Assembly (NCBI GenBank): GCA_017427265.1
Contig: JAFRTG010000028.1
Location: 1 to 64,000 of the forward strand
Reading direction: 5' to 3'
Source of the DNA: Oscillospiraceae bacterium
GTDB lineage: Bacteria; Bacillota; Clostridia; Oscillospirales; Ruminococcaceae
Length of the DNA stretch: 64,000 bases
Positions 7,848 to 17,233 of this stretch are shown here, piece by piece. Within the stretch, counting starts at the first letter, position 1; the number at the start of each line of letters is the position of its first letter. The notes under the pieces were generated by a model. The model saw only the letters and a program-made list of their open reading frames with translations. It ran no database searches and was not told where the DNA came from. The position numbers and the translations under genes were made by a program.

Positions 7848-10800
7848 TTATGATGCATTTTTCTCAAACACTGCGATGACCTCGCGCATCAGATCAACGG
7901 ACAGCTCGCCTTTTTTCAGACGAACCGCAACAAAGTACGGCACCTCACGGTCATTGAACGCGATGCGGTCGTAATAATTGCGCATGAGCGCCTGCAGCTG
8001 TCTGGCGTTCGGCTGCGTGATGTAGAAGAACAGGGCGCCGCGCTTCTGCGAGATTTCCGAGATGCCGAGCCTGCCGGCGGTGTTGCGCAGGAGCGCCGCG
8101 TCAATCAGATTGATGAGGCTCTGGGGCGGGTCGCCGAAGCGGTCGATGAGCTCGTCAATGATTTCGGATTTGTCGTCATCGTTCCCGACGAGCGCAATTC
8201 TGCGGTAGATTTCGAGCCGCGAGGTCATGCTGGAAATATAGTTCTCCGGAATATGCGCCTCGACCTGAATATCAACCGCACAGGCCGGCGCTTTTTTCGG
8301 CTCGCCTTTTTCCTCGGCGATGGCTTCATTGAGCATTTTCAGATACATTTCGTAGCCGACCTGTTCCATCTGGCCGTGCTGCTGTCCGCCGAGAATGCTG
8401 CCTGCGCCGCGGATTTCGAGGTCGCGCAGTGCGATGCGGAAGCCGCTGCCGAACTGCGTAAATTCGCGCATGGCGGCAAGGCGCTTCTCTGCGATCTCGG
8501 TCAGCGAGCGGTTCGGCTGATAGGTGAAATAGGCGTATGCGCGGCGGGTGGAGCGTCCGACGCGGCCGCGCAGCTGATACAGCTGGGAGAGGCCGAAGCG
8601 GTCGGCCTGCTCCAGAATCAGCGTGTTGACATTCGGCACATCGACGCCGGTCTCAATGATCGTTGTGCAGACCAGAATGTCAATCTCATGCTCGACGAGC
8701 CGGTTCCAGATTTCGCTGATTTCCAGCTCGCTCATTCTGCCGTGCGCATAGCCGATGCGGGCATCCGGCAGCATATCCTGGAGCTTTGCGGCGCATTGCT
8801 GGATTGTTTCCACGCGGTTATGGATATAGTAGACCTGACCGCCGCGCTTCAGCTCTCGCTGGATGGCCTGTACAATCAGGCCGGCATTGTATTCGAGCAC
8901 AAAGCTCTGCACCGGATAGCGATCCTGCGGGGGCTCCTCAATGACGCTCATATCGCGGATGCCGGAAAGCGCCATGTTCAGCGTCCGGGGAATCGGCGTT
9001 GCAGAGAGCGTCAGCATATCGACGCCGTGGAAAACCTCCTTGAAGCGTTCCTTGTGCGCGACGCCGAAGCGCTGCTCCTCGTCGATGATGGCGAGACCGA
9101 GCGCGCCGAATTTCACATCCTTGGAGAGCAGCCGGTGCGTGCCGATCAGCAGATCGACGGTGCCGTTTGCGGTTTTTCTGAGGATTTCTGTCTGCTGCTT
9201 TTTTGTGCGGAAGCGGGAGAGCAGTTCAATATTGACCGGTACGGATTCAAACCGGCGCAGTGCCGTTTCATAATGCTGATGCGCCAGCACGGTCGTCGGT
9301 GCAAGCAGCACGCACTGCTTGCCGGACAGAATACATTTCAGCGCGGCGCGGAATGCGACCTCGGTTTTGCCGAATCCGACGTCGCCGCAGAGCAGCCGGT
9401 CCATCGGATGTGTGTTCTCCATGTCCTTTTTGATTTCCGCCGCGGCGCGCAGCTGGTCGTTTGTTTCGATATACGGGAAGCGCTCCTCAAAATCGTGCTG
9501 GATTTCGTCATCCGGCGCAAACGAAAAGCCCTCTGCCTTTTCCCGCGCCGCATAGAGGCGGATCAGCTCCGCGGCCATATCCTTGACTGCTTTTTTGACG
9601 GTCGTGCGTGTTTTCTGCCATTCCTGCGAGCCGAGCTTGTTCAGCCTGACCGCAACATCGTCCTTGCCGCCGATATAGCGGGAGACCAGATCAAGCTGTG
9701 TGACGGGCACATAGAGCACATCGCTTCCGGCGTATTCGATCGTGATATAATCCTTGGTGATGCCTTCCATTTCGAGCTTTTTGATGCCCATGAACCGGCC
9801 GATGCCGTGACCGGCATGCACGACCAGATCGCCCTCTGAGATTTCGGAGAGTGCGCGGATTTCCTGTCCCTTTTTGAATCTGCGCTTTTTGAGCACGGTG
9901 CTCTGTGCCTTGCTCTGCGCAATGCAGGCATACTGAATTGCGGGATATTCAAATCCGGCGGAAAGACCGCTGCGCATCAGCAGAACCTTGCCTGGCTCCG
10001 CTTCGGAATTTTCGTCCGCAAGTGCGCAGTCAATGCCGCTGTTCTGCAAATCCTGCAGCAGAATCGGCAGGGTTTTCTCGGTTCCGCCGCAGACCATCAC
10101 GCGGCATCCGCGCTTGCAGAGCTCCTGCAGATCCTCTGTCAGGATGCGCGTGCTGCCGCCCCACGGCGCATTCTGCGCGGCCTCGACGGAGAGCATCTTC
10201 TGAAACTGAAAGCTGCTTGTGCTGCTGAGAAACGCATTCATGCAGACGAGCGGATGCGATTTGGCTTCGTTCAGGACAGCGGCCGCATCCAGATAGTAAT
10301 CCGCAAGCTGCCGGCAGAGCGTGCCGTCCTCCAGCATCAGCTTGACATCCTCAAGATAGCGGGTCTGCAAGCCCTGCAGCGCATCGAGCAGCGCACCGGT
10401 CTCGCATAAAAAGATGCCGCCCCTGCAATAATCGAACAGCGTTGCGGGCGTGTCGTAGATCAGCCGGAAGTAGGTGTCAATATTGCGCAGCGCAACGCCG
10501 CTTTCGAGGCGCTCCGCATCGGCGTTCAGCTTCTCCTTCAGTGCGGGCGCATGTTTTCCGCGGACTGTCTTTGCCAGCGCGCGGATGCGTTCTGTGAGAA
10601 CAGCCGGATCGGGCAGCGCTTCGACGGCCGGTGCGATATCGACCTGCTCCAGAATTTCCGTGCGGCGCTGTGTTTCCGGCTCGAACCACGCCATGCTGTC
10701 GATCTCATCGCCCCAGAATTCCATGCGGACAGGCAGCGGATTCTGCGAGGAGAAGATGTCAAAGATTGAGCCGCGTACCGAAAACTGACAGGGTGCATCG

Positions 10801-11297
10801 ACCTGATCCGTGCGGACATAGCCGAGCGCAGTGAGCTGTTCCGTCAGTTCCTTCTGGTCGCAGCTGTCCCCGCAGGCGAGATGCAGTGTGCGTTCTTGCA
10901 GTATTTGCTGAGGAATCGTATACTGCATGGCCGCTTCCGCAGAGGCTGCCAGAACGCGGCACTGTCCGCTGCAAAGTGCGGACAGTGCCGTAATGCGCAG
11001 CTGTTCGTACTCGCGGGAGATGCCTGCCGCATCGAGAAAGTTCAGTTCCTTTGCCGGATACGGAAAGGCGGTCTTTCCGCCGGCCATGAAGTTGATGTCC
11101 TCACAGAGCTGACGGGCAGCGGCCTCATCCGGCACAATGGCGAGCACCGGCGCATCGGCAGAAACGGTCAGGAGAATCTGTGCGCGGTGAATCTGCGAAA
11201 CACCGGTCAGCGAAACCGGTGAGAGCCCCTTTGCAAGTGCCTTCCGGAGTTCCCTGACTGCCGGCAGCTTTGCAGCGGCTTCCGTAAAAAATTGCAT
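7848..11297 (-). CDS. mfd: Transcription-repair coupling factor
   Basis: 1149 residues, normal length for Mfd. It removes RNA polymerase stalled at DNA lesions and recruits UvrA. N-terminal UvrB-homology region (1-about 350), RNA-polymerase interaction domain around GDLVVHAGHGIGRFMGI, then RecG-like translocase with P-loop GDVGFGKTE, the DEEQRFGV box and SATPIPRTL, and a C-terminal TRCF domain. It is the last gene of the PHP-pth-lipoprotein-mfd unit. The pth-mfd pairing is conserved in Firmicutes, but here a lipoprotein gene separates them. Confidence 0.97.
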   Translation of the reverse strand: MQFFTEAAAKLPAVRELRKALAKGLSPVSLTGVSQIHRAQILLTVSADAPVLAIVPDEAAARQLCEDINFMAGGKTAFPYPAKELNFLDAAGISREYEQLRITALSALCSGQCRVLAASAEAAMQYTIPQQILQERTLHLACGDSCDQKELTEQLTALGYVRTDQVDAPCQFSVRGSIFDIFSSQNPLPVRMEFWGDEIDSMAWFEPETQRRTEILEQVDIAPAVEALPDPAVLTERIRALAKTVRGKHAPALKEKLNADAERLESGVALRNIDTYFRLIYDTPATLFDYCRGGIFLCETGALLDALQGLQTRYLEDVKLMLEDGTLCRQLADYYLDAAAVLNEAKSHPLVCMNAFLSSTSSFQFQKMLSVEAAQNAPWGGSTRILTEDLQELCKRGCRVMVCGGTEKTLPILLQDLQNSGIDCALADENSEAEPGKVLLMRSGLSAGFEYPAIQYACIAQSKAQSTVLKKRRFKKGQEIRALSEISEGDLVVHAGHGIGRFMGIKKLEMEGITKDYITIEYAGSDVLYVPVTQLDLVSRYIGGKDDVAVRLNKLGSQEWQKTRTTVKKAVKDMAAELIRLYAAREKAEGFSFAPDDEIQHDFEERFPYIETNDQLRAAAEIKKDMENTHPMDRLLCGDVGFGKTEVAFRAALKCILSGKQCVLLAPTTVLAHQHYETALRRFESVPVNIELLSRFRTKKQQTEILRKTANGTVDLLIGTHRLLSKDVKFGALGLAIIDEEQRFGVAHKERFKEVFHGVDMLTLSATPIPRTLNMALSGIRDMSVIEEPPQDRYPVQSFVLEYNAGLIVQAIQRELKRGGQVYYIHNRVETIQQCAAKLQDMLPDARIGYAHGRMSELEISEIWNRLVEHEIDILVCTTIIETGVDVPNVNTLILEQADRFGLSQLYQLRGRVGRSTRRAYAYFTYQPNRSLTEIAEKRLAAMREFTQFGSGFRIALRDLEIRGAGSILGGQQHGQMEQVGYEMYLKMLNEAIAEEKGEPKKAPACAVDIQVEAHIPENYISSMTSRLEIYRRIALVGNDDDKSEIIDELIDRFGDPPQSLINLIDAALLRNTAGRLGISEISQKRGALFFYITQPNARQLQALMRNYYDRIAFNDREVPYFVAVRLKKGELSVDLMREVIAVFEKNAS

Positions 11298-11373
11298 GAT
11301 CTTGCCCTTTCTCCGCTGCCGGTTTTTCTTCCGGCAGATTCAGGGGATATCCGGACGGATACCCCCTGTGTCA

Positions 11374-12564
11374 TTATTCAGATTTCGATGTGGTTTCGGT
11401 CTTGCCGCTGCTTTCGGCAGAGGTTCCGGTTTCTGCTGCATCCGGCGGTGCGGTGGTTTCCGGTGCGGAGGATTCGTCCTCCTCCTTGTTCGCTTTCGTC
11501 AGTGCGCGGATGCGTTCCTGCTGCTGCCGGCGCTCAAACTCGTCGGTATCCTCAAAGCGGAAGCTGAGCTTCTTCGCAAATTTCTCTGCGGTGGAATCCG
11601 GAATGCCGTAGATGATGCCGCGGTAGAAATCCCTGGTCGCGCCGTTCAGCTTGTTGCTGATCGTAGATTTTTCGGCCGGAATTTCACACTCAGGATTCAG
11701 AAACACGACCGAGCGCAGATCCGGACAGTCACAGAATGCATATTTTCCGACGGTTTTGACGCTTTCCGGCAGAATAACCGCCTGCAGACCGGTGCAGGAA
11801 TAGAACGCATAATCACCGATTGCGACGACATAATCCGGCACGGTGATCGTTCCGGTGCAGCGCCGTCCGGCGTCATAAACCTTGCCGTTGAAAATCACAA
11901 GGTCGCGGTGGAACAGCAGGCTGTCATACCACGGCGTCAGTGAGAATGCGCTGTCCCCGATGCTTTCGATCGCGGCCGGAATCGTCATTTTGCTGAGATT
12001 TGAGCACATTGCGAATGCACGGTCGCCGATGCGGGCAACGCTCTCCGGCAGCCCGATCTCCTTGAGATTCTTGCAGCCGTAGAAGGCATAGTTGCCGATA
12101 TCGGTCATGCCTTCCGGTACGGTGACGGTTTTCAGCGAATAGCAGCTGTAAAAGCCGCCGTTTTTGTCGATTTCAAAGATGCTGTTGCTTTCAGCCTGCA
12201 CATGCGCGATTTTGGTGACCGGCAGGCCTTCGATTTCATCCGGGATGACGAATTCTTCAGCACTGAAATCGTCGGTGTGGCCGATAATCTCGGCGTGCTT
12301 CTGATAGAGCGCATAGCGGACGCCGTCTTTTTCGGTATCCTTGCTGTGCTCGGTATCATCTTTGTACGGATCGGGCTTGGTCTCGTGAACGGTCTGGGAC
12401 AGATAGGTGCCGTCCTCGAATTTGGCAGAATCCTCCGATTCGCTGTCGGCGGAAATGCCGACCCAGAGACCCTCCGCATTGCCCTGATTCTGCGCGCAGC
12501 CGCTCAGAACGGTGCAGAGCATCGCACCGAGGACGAGTCCGGCGCACAAGCGTTTCAGCTGCAT
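11374..12564 (-). CDS. BspA-type leucine-rich-repeat lipoprotein
   Basis: 396 residues. Lipobox LSGC (Cys23), a charged Glu/Asp-rich stretch, then about five LRR_5 repeats (IGNYAFYGCKNLKEIGLP, IGDRAFAMCSNL..., IGDYAFYSCTGLQ..., VGKYAFCDCPDLR...) across roughly 145-310, followed by a Ser/Thr/Glu/Ala-rich tail. BspA-like repeats usually mediate surface protein-protein or host binding. The start overlaps the end of pth by 10 bases, so it is translated from the pth-mfd transcript. An extracytoplasmic lipoprotein wedged between two housekeeping cytosolic genes is odd. Confidence 0.85.
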   Translation of the reverse strand: MQLKRLCAGLVLGAMLCTVLSGCAQNQGNAEGLWVGISADSESEDSAKFEDGTYLSQTVHETKPDPYKDDTEHSKDTEKDGVRYALYQKHAEIIGHTDDFSAEEFVIPDEIEGLPVTKIAHVQAESNSIFEIDKNGGFYSCYSLKTVTVPEGMTDIGNYAFYGCKNLKEIGLPESVARIGDRAFAMCSNLSKMTIPAAIESIGDSAFSLTPWYDSLLFHRDLVIFNGKVYDAGRRCTGTITVPDYVVAIGDYAFYSCTGLQAVILPESVKTVGKYAFCDCPDLRSVVFLNPECEIPAEKSTISNKLNGATRDFYRGIIYGIPDSTAEKFAKKLSFRFEDTDEFERRQQQERIRALTKANKEEDESSAPETTAPPDAAETGTSAESSGKTETTSKSE

Positions 12565-13259
12565 GACGGCGCCTCCTGTTCTGCCGGCGCATCGGCGGGT
12601 TTGGCTTTTTCCGGCTTCGGCTTTTTCTGTTTTCCGGTATTGAAGCGGTTCATGGCAAGGTCGGTATTGCCCTTCAGCATCAGCGGGAGTGCTTCTCCGA
12701 CAGTTTCAGCGGTTTCCGCGAGCTTTTTCAGATCATCCTGCGAGAATGCAGAGAGCACCCAGTCTGCCAGATCATAGTCCGGATGCGGCTTCTGACCGAT
12801 GCCGACACGGATCCGCGGAAAGGTATCCGCGCCGGAAAGATAGATGATATTCTTCATGCCGTTATGGCCGCCGTCGCTGCCTTTTTTGCGGATGCGCAGT
12901 TCTCCGACGCCGAGATTGATGTCATCATAGATAACAATGACATGCTCCGGCGGAATCTGATAAAACTGCATGGCTTCCGTCACGGCCTGTCCGCTGAGGT
13001 TCATGAAGGTGTCCGGCTTGAGCAGCAGGCAGCGGATGCCCCCGCATTCTGTCATTGCGGTATCGGATTTGAACTGGTGCTTGCCGAATTTTGCGCCGCA
13101 CTTTTCCGCAAAGGCGTCGATCATCATGAATCCGGCGTTGTGACGGGTACCTTTATACTTATCACCGATGTTGCCGAGACCTGCGATGATCCATTCCGGC
13201 GGACCGGTCACGGCGGGCTTTTGTGACTCGATTTGCTTGAAAAGGTCGAAAATACTCAC
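12555..13259 (-). CDS. pth: Peptidyl-tRNA hydrolase
   Basis: 234 residues. Cleaves peptidyl-tRNA released from stalled ribosomes. Motifs are IIAGLGNIGDKY (24-35), catalytic His40 in TRHNAGF, KPDTFMNLSG (81-90), YDDINL (111-116) and GSDGGHNGMKNI (127-138). It is longer than typical Pth (about 190): it has an N-terminal extension of some 22 residues and a C-terminal Lys/Pro/Ala tail of about 40. The extensions may be lineage-specific. The ATG start at 13259 lies 20 bases after the PHP gene. Confidence 0.95.
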   Translation of the reverse strand: MSIFDLFKQIESQKPAVTGPPEWIIAGLGNIGDKYKGTRHNAGFMMIDAFAEKCGAKFGKHQFKSDTAMTECGGIRCLLLKPDTFMNLSGQAVTEAMQFYQIPPEHVIVIYDDINLGVGELRIRKKGSDGGHNGMKNIIYLSGADTFPRIRVGIGQKPHPDYDLADWVLSAFSQDDLKKLAETAETVGEALPLMLKGNTDLAMNRFNTGKQKKPKPEKAKPADAPAEQEAPSCS

Positions 13260-13278
13260 TTTTGGTGTGCTCCCATCC

Positions 13279-14106
13279 TCAGAGATTTACAAAGCAGGGT
13301 TCGTGCCTGCGGAAAACAGTCAGCCGATCGAAGCCGGCTGTCCGCGCCATGTCCTCGAGCAGATCCACGCCGAAGCCCAGATATTTGGTATCGTGCGCGT
13401 CGGTGCTGATCGTCAGATGCTCGCCGCCGAGTTCGCGGAATCGCTTGATGAGCATCAGATCCGGGTCGATATAGGGCTGCGGCTTGCGCAGTCCGGAGCC
13501 GTTCAGTTCGATGGCCTTGCCCTTGCGGATGACGGTCATCAGAATTTCGTCGATCAGCCCGCGGTGCGGCGTGAGGTCGTAGGCTCTGCGGTTCGGCAGA
13601 TAGCGCAGCCCGTAGGTCAGGTGCGCCAGAATATCGTAGCAGTCGGTCTGTGCAAGGCGTAGCACCTCTTCAAAATAGGCGGTAACCAGTGCAGGAATAT
13701 CTTCCTTCGCGTAATCCAGAAAATAAAAATCCGGTCTGCCGGGCAGCTCGTGCACAGAGCCGAGAATCAGATCGACACGCGGATCATTGTAAATCAGCGC
13801 AGACTTTTCGATATCCTGCGGAATCTGTCCGATCTCCGCACCGGTGAGCAGCGTCAGCGGCGCGCAGGTTGCTTTGAGCGATTCGGTTTCGGCGGCAGAG
13901 GCCTCAAAGACGCCCTTGCCGTTGTAGAAATATTCCTCGGTCTCCTCCGCATGATAGTATTCTGCGGGGTAATACCGGTTGATCTCAACATGGTCTGTGA
14001 TTGCCATATATTTCAGTCCGAGTGCATTGGCAGCTGTGATGCGCTCTGCGACAGTCTGCGCAGCATCCGGAGAATGGTGTGTGTGCGTGTGCAGATTCAT
14101 AATCAT
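13279..14106 (-). CDS. PHP-domain histidinol-phosphatase-like phosphoesterase
   Basis: 275 residues. PHP motifs: NLHTHTHHSPDA (4-15), MAITDHVE (36-43), the glutamate in LTGAEIG, ILGSVHELPG and LTISTDAHD. HisK-type members hydrolyse histidinol phosphate, but no other his genes are near, so another phosphoester is possible. An AGGAG site lies 10 bases before the ATG. It is first in the operon, from the promoter at 14144-14172. A distant paralogue is at 4325-5098. Confidence 0.85.
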   Translation of the reverse strand: MIMNLHTHTHHSPDAAQTVAERITAANALGLKYMAITDHVEINRYYPAEYYHAEETEEYFYNGKGVFEASAAETESLKATCAPLTLLTGAEIGQIPQDIEKSALIYNDPRVDLILGSVHELPGRPDFYFLDYAKEDIPALVTAYFEEVLRLAQTDCYDILAHLTYGLRYLPNRRAYDLTPHRGLIDEILMTVIRKGKAIELNGSGLRKPQPYIDPDLMLIKRFRELGGEHLTISTDAHDTKYLGFGVDLLEDMARTAGFDRLTVFRRHEPCFVNL

Positions 14107-14143
14107 AGACGATTGTTCTCCTTATCATTTACATACAGAAAAT

Positions 14144-14172
14144 ATTATACCACAACCGCGGGTATTTTGCAA
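14144..14172 (-). promoter_or_regulatory. Promoter of the PHP-pth-LRR-mfd operon
   Basis: Minus strand: TTGCAA (14167-14172), 17-bp spacer, TATAAT (14144-14149), with TGG before the -10. Confidence 0.8.
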
Positions 14173-14237
14173 GGGGAGCAGTGCACAGAAAATGCGGGCA
14201 TCCGGGCCGGATTTTTGCCGCGCTGAACACACGTTGC

Positions 14238-14267
14238 TTGACAAGTCCGGCATATACGTGGTATACT
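14238..14267 (+). promoter_or_regulatory. Promoter of the bPH membrane protein
   Basis: TTGACA (14238-14243), 18-bp spacer, TATACT (14262-14267), preceded by TGG. Confidence 0.75.
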
Positions 14268-14333
14268 GTATGAACAGATTGCAAAAGTCCGGCCGCGGAC
14301 TGCTGCTGTGGGGTATATGAAAGGAGCTGGCTT

Positions 14334-15449
14334 ATGAAACTGCAGGATCAAATCGGAAAGGACGAGACCATTCTCTGGTCGGGAAAAAAACATGTCTTTG
14401 TATCTTTTCTGGAATCCATCTTCAATCCGCTGATGCCGTTTGCATTGATCTGGGGACTGTTTGATTTTTCGTTCATTCATCTTATAGGTTCGACCGAGGC
14501 TGACGTCGGCACAGGATTCGGATTCATCCCTGTCTTTTTCCTGATTCATCTGATGCCTGTATGGCTTTATCTGGGCGGCATTCTGAGCTCTGCCTTTCGT
14601 GCCAAGCATACGGAATACTGCGTGACGGACAAAGCGGTCTATGTGCAGCACGGTCTGTTCAGCACCACGGTTGACCGGCGCGAGTTTTCAGATTTTACGC
14701 TGATTTCACTGAAGCAGGGACTGTTTGACAAGATGTTCTCTACCGGCGACGTCGTTGCGATGTGCAATGATTTCTCGACAGTACGGTCAAGACGCGGCAC
14801 GCGGACGGTTCAGAATAAGCTGGAAATCTGCAATGTGGCGGATTATCAGGCTGTTTATGATATTGTCAGGGATCAGCAGTCAGCGTTTTCGCCTGCACGC
14901 AATCCCGTTTTGCCGGATGCCGGTTACGGTACACCGAATCCGGGTTTTCAGATGCAGAGTCCGGGCTACGGTACACCGAATCCGGGTTTTCAGATGCAGA
15001 GTCCGGGCTACGGCACACCGAACCCCGGCTTTCAGACCCAGACGCCCGGCTACGGCACGCCGAATCCCGGCTTCAATATGACGAATCCTGCTGCAGCACC
15101 GCGGCCTGCTGCTGTCTCCAATCCGCAGGAAGTCATGCACGCCCGTTCGGGCAATATGCAGTTTTTCACGCAGCCTCAGCCGCAGCCGGTACCGCCCGCG
15201 CAGCCCGCGCCCAGACCCGGCGAAATGGCAGAGCTTGATATGTCAATGCTCTCCGCAGCGCCTTCCGCAGTACAGCAGCCGGCACAGCAGCCGGCAGCGC
15301 CGGTGTCTGCGTTTGATCCGGCGCAGTTCGGCGAAACCACGCCCTTTGAGCAGGATCCGCTTTCCGGTTTCAGCGATCCGACGCTGCGCTTTGCAGACCC
15401 CGATCAGTTCCGTGATCCGACGCTCGATTACTTCGATCAGGAACAGTAA
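14334..15449 (+). CDS. bPH (DUF304-like) membrane protein with a repetitive Gly/Pro/Gln tail
   Basis: 371 residues. Two hydrophobic segments (about 19-45 and 60-85) lead into a bacterial PH-like domain starting HTEYCVTDKAVYVQHG, running to about 180. The remaining half is low complexity: four tandem 14-residue repeats GYGTPNPGFQMQSP (197-252), then Pro/Ala/Gln-rich sequence with acidic DPTL motifs at the end. The PH-like domain is cytoplasmic in this family and its ligand is unknown. The tail may be a flexible interaction arm. An AAAGGAG ribosome site precedes the ATG. Confidence 0.8.
   Translation: MKLQDQIGKDETILWSGKKHVFVSFLESIFNPLMPFALIWGLFDFSFIHLIGSTEADVGTGFGFIPVFFLIHLMPVWLYLGGILSSAFRAKHTEYCVTDKAVYVQHGLFSTTVDRREFSDFTLISLKQGLFDKMFSTGDVVAMCNDFSTVRSRRGTRTVQNKLEICNVADYQAVYDIVRDQQSAFSPARNPVLPDAGYGTPNPGFQMQSPGYGTPNPGFQMQSPGYGTPNPGFQTQTPGYGTPNPGFNMTNPAAAPRPAAVSNPQEVMHARSGNMQFFTQPQPQPVPPAQPAPRPGEMAELDMSMLSAAPSAVQQPAQQPAAPVSAFDPAQFGETTPFEQDPLSGFSDPTLRFADPDQFRDPTLDYFDQEQ
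14922..15089 (+). repeat. Four tandem copies of a 42-bp coding repeat
   Basis: In-frame 42-bp units encoding GYGTPNPGFQMQSP. The first two copies are almost identical at DNA level, while the third and fourth diverge (QTQTP, NMTNP). This indicates recent duplication and probable copy-number variation. Confidence 0.9.
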
Positions 15450-15495
15450 ACGGGCTTGACAGATCCATCGGAGATATCTGTGCAAAGGAGATAAC

Positions 15496-17208
15496 ATGAA
15501 CCGAACAAGACGCATTTTATGCGGCGGAATTGCAGCGGCGGCGGGCTTCTTGACGGCCGCCCTGCTTTCTTTGTCAGCGGCCGCCGCGGAAGCATATGAA
15601 GCAGGCTGGCGGACAGAGGACGGCAAGCGCTATTACACGCTGGCTGACGGCAGTCCGGCGGCGGGTGTTGTCGAGGTCGATGATCTGCCCTATGTCTTTG
15701 CACCGAACGGCGCGCAGCAGACCGGCTGGCAGAATATCGGCGACAAGCGCTATTACTATGACCCGAAAACCGGTGCGCCCGTATTCGGGCAGCTGCACTG
15801 GCGGGGCGAGGATTACTATGTCACGCGGGAATCCGGCAAGCAGACCGGTCTGACGGAGACTGAAGCCGGCAGCGTGTTCGCGGATGATTACGGCGTGATT
15901 CTGCATGAGACATGGATCCCGGACGGCGATGTTCTGCGTTATGCCGGTGCTGACAGGTATCTTGTCAGCGGGGAAACGGTCATTGGCGGACAGCCCTTTC
16001 TGTTTGATGCAGACTGCACACTCCTGACCGGCTGGCAGACCGCCTCTGACGGTGTGACGCGGTACTATGCTGCCGAAGCGGCTGCGCCGGAAATCCGGAC
16101 AGGCTGGCTGGAGCTGCCGGAAGGAACTTATTATGCCGATCCCGATGCAGGCAGACTGTGCGGAATGCATGAGCTGGACGGGAAGTACTATGATTTTGCG
16201 GAGACCGGCGAGATGCTGACCGGCCTGTATGCGGTCGGCGGCGTGCGGTACTGGTTCACCGCGGAAGGCCGTGCGGAGAACTGCTGGCAGGAATCCGAAG
16301 GGCAGCGGTATTATTTCGGTGCGGACGGAGCAGCTGTCCGCGGGCTTTGTGAAATTGACGGAGACACGTACTATTTTGATGAGAACGGCGTCATGCAGAC
16401 CGGCAGCATCACACTGGATCAGCCGCGGTTCTTTAACACGGAAACAGGAAAATGCATTTCCGGCTGGCAGCAGACCGATGCCGGAACCGTTTATCTGGAC
16501 GGCCTGACGGGCACGCGCCTGACCGGTTGGCAGACAATCGGAGAATCGCAGTATTATTTCAGTCAGGAGGGCATCATGCAGACCGGTTCGGCGGAAATCG
16601 ACGGGAAACAGTGCCGCTTCGGGGCGGACGGCGTTTACCGTCCTGTGACAATCTGTCTGGATGCCGGGCATTACGGCAAATACAATCGCAGCCCGGTCAA
16701 CAATGCCTACTGGGAATCCGATTTCACATGGAAGATGCATCTGTATCTGAAGGAAGAATTGGAACAGTACGGCATTCAGGTTATCACGACGCGCACGGAT
16801 AAAGATACGGATCTGGCGCTGGAGAATCGCGGTCTGACCGCAAAGGGCTGTGACCTCTTCCTGAGTATTCACAGCAATGCCTGCGATTCTGCGGCGGAAG
16901 ATGCGCCGCTTGCATGCTGCGCGATCAACGGCTCTGCGGACGAGCTTGGGCTGATGCTTGCAAACTGCGTCGCGGATGTGATGCAGACAAAACAGCGCGG
17001 ACATATCTGGAAGCGCGAGGGCCTGCGCGGAGACTGGTACGGCGTGCTGCGCGGCGCGACCAAGGCCGGAACGCCTGCGATTCTGCTGGAACACAGCTTC
17101 CACACGAATCCGCGTGCAACGGCGTGGCTTCTGGTCGATGCAAACGTCCGGCGGATGGCGAAGGCGGAAGCTGAATTGCTCGCGCGGTACTTCGGACAGA
17201 TTCCATAG
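15496..17208 (+). CDS. Secreted N-acetylmuramoyl-L-alanine amidase with cell-wall-binding repeats
   Basis: 570 residues. Signal peptide (1-about 33), then roughly fifteen choline-binding-type repeats of about 20 residues (GWQNIGDKRYYYDPKTG and similar) to about 385, then an Amidase_3 domain (391-570). Zinc ligands and catalytic residues are visible: DAGHYG, the glutamate of WESDF, SIHSNA and LLEHSFHTNP. It cuts the MurNAc-L-Ala bond. The repeats should hold it to wall glycans or teichoic acids. It follows the bPH gene by 46 bases, with its own AAAGGAG site. Confidence 0.92.
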   Translation: MNRTRRILCGGIAAAAGFLTAALLSLSAAAAEAYEAGWRTEDGKRYYTLADGSPAAGVVEVDDLPYVFAPNGAQQTGWQNIGDKRYYYDPKTGAPVFGQLHWRGEDYYVTRESGKQTGLTETEAGSVFADDYGVILHETWIPDGDVLRYAGADRYLVSGETVIGGQPFLFDADCTLLTGWQTASDGVTRYYAAEAAAPEIRTGWLELPEGTYYADPDAGRLCGMHELDGKYYDFAETGEMLTGLYAVGGVRYWFTAEGRAENCWQESEGQRYYFGADGAAVRGLCEIDGDTYYFDENGVMQTGSITLDQPRFFNTETGKCISGWQQTDAGTVYLDGLTGTRLTGWQTIGESQYYFSQEGIMQTGSAEIDGKQCRFGADGVYRPVTICLDAGHYGKYNRSPVNNAYWESDFTWKMHLYLKEELEQYGIQVITTRTDKDTDLALENRGLTAKGCDLFLSIHSNACDSAAEDAPLACCAINGSADELGLMLANCVADVMQTKQRGHIWKREGLRGDWYGVLRGATKAGTPAILLEHSFHTNPRATAWLLVDANVRRMAKAEAELLARYFGQIP

Positions 17209-17233
17209 CGGGCGGCATATAAAGGAGTTCGAT

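Noticed and set aside
14922-15089. CRISPR array.
   Set aside because: The repeats are in-frame, contiguous coding units with no spacers.
15574-17103. A 509-codon minus-strand frame opposite the amidase.
   Set aside because: Shadow of a repeat-rich gene; no family motifs.
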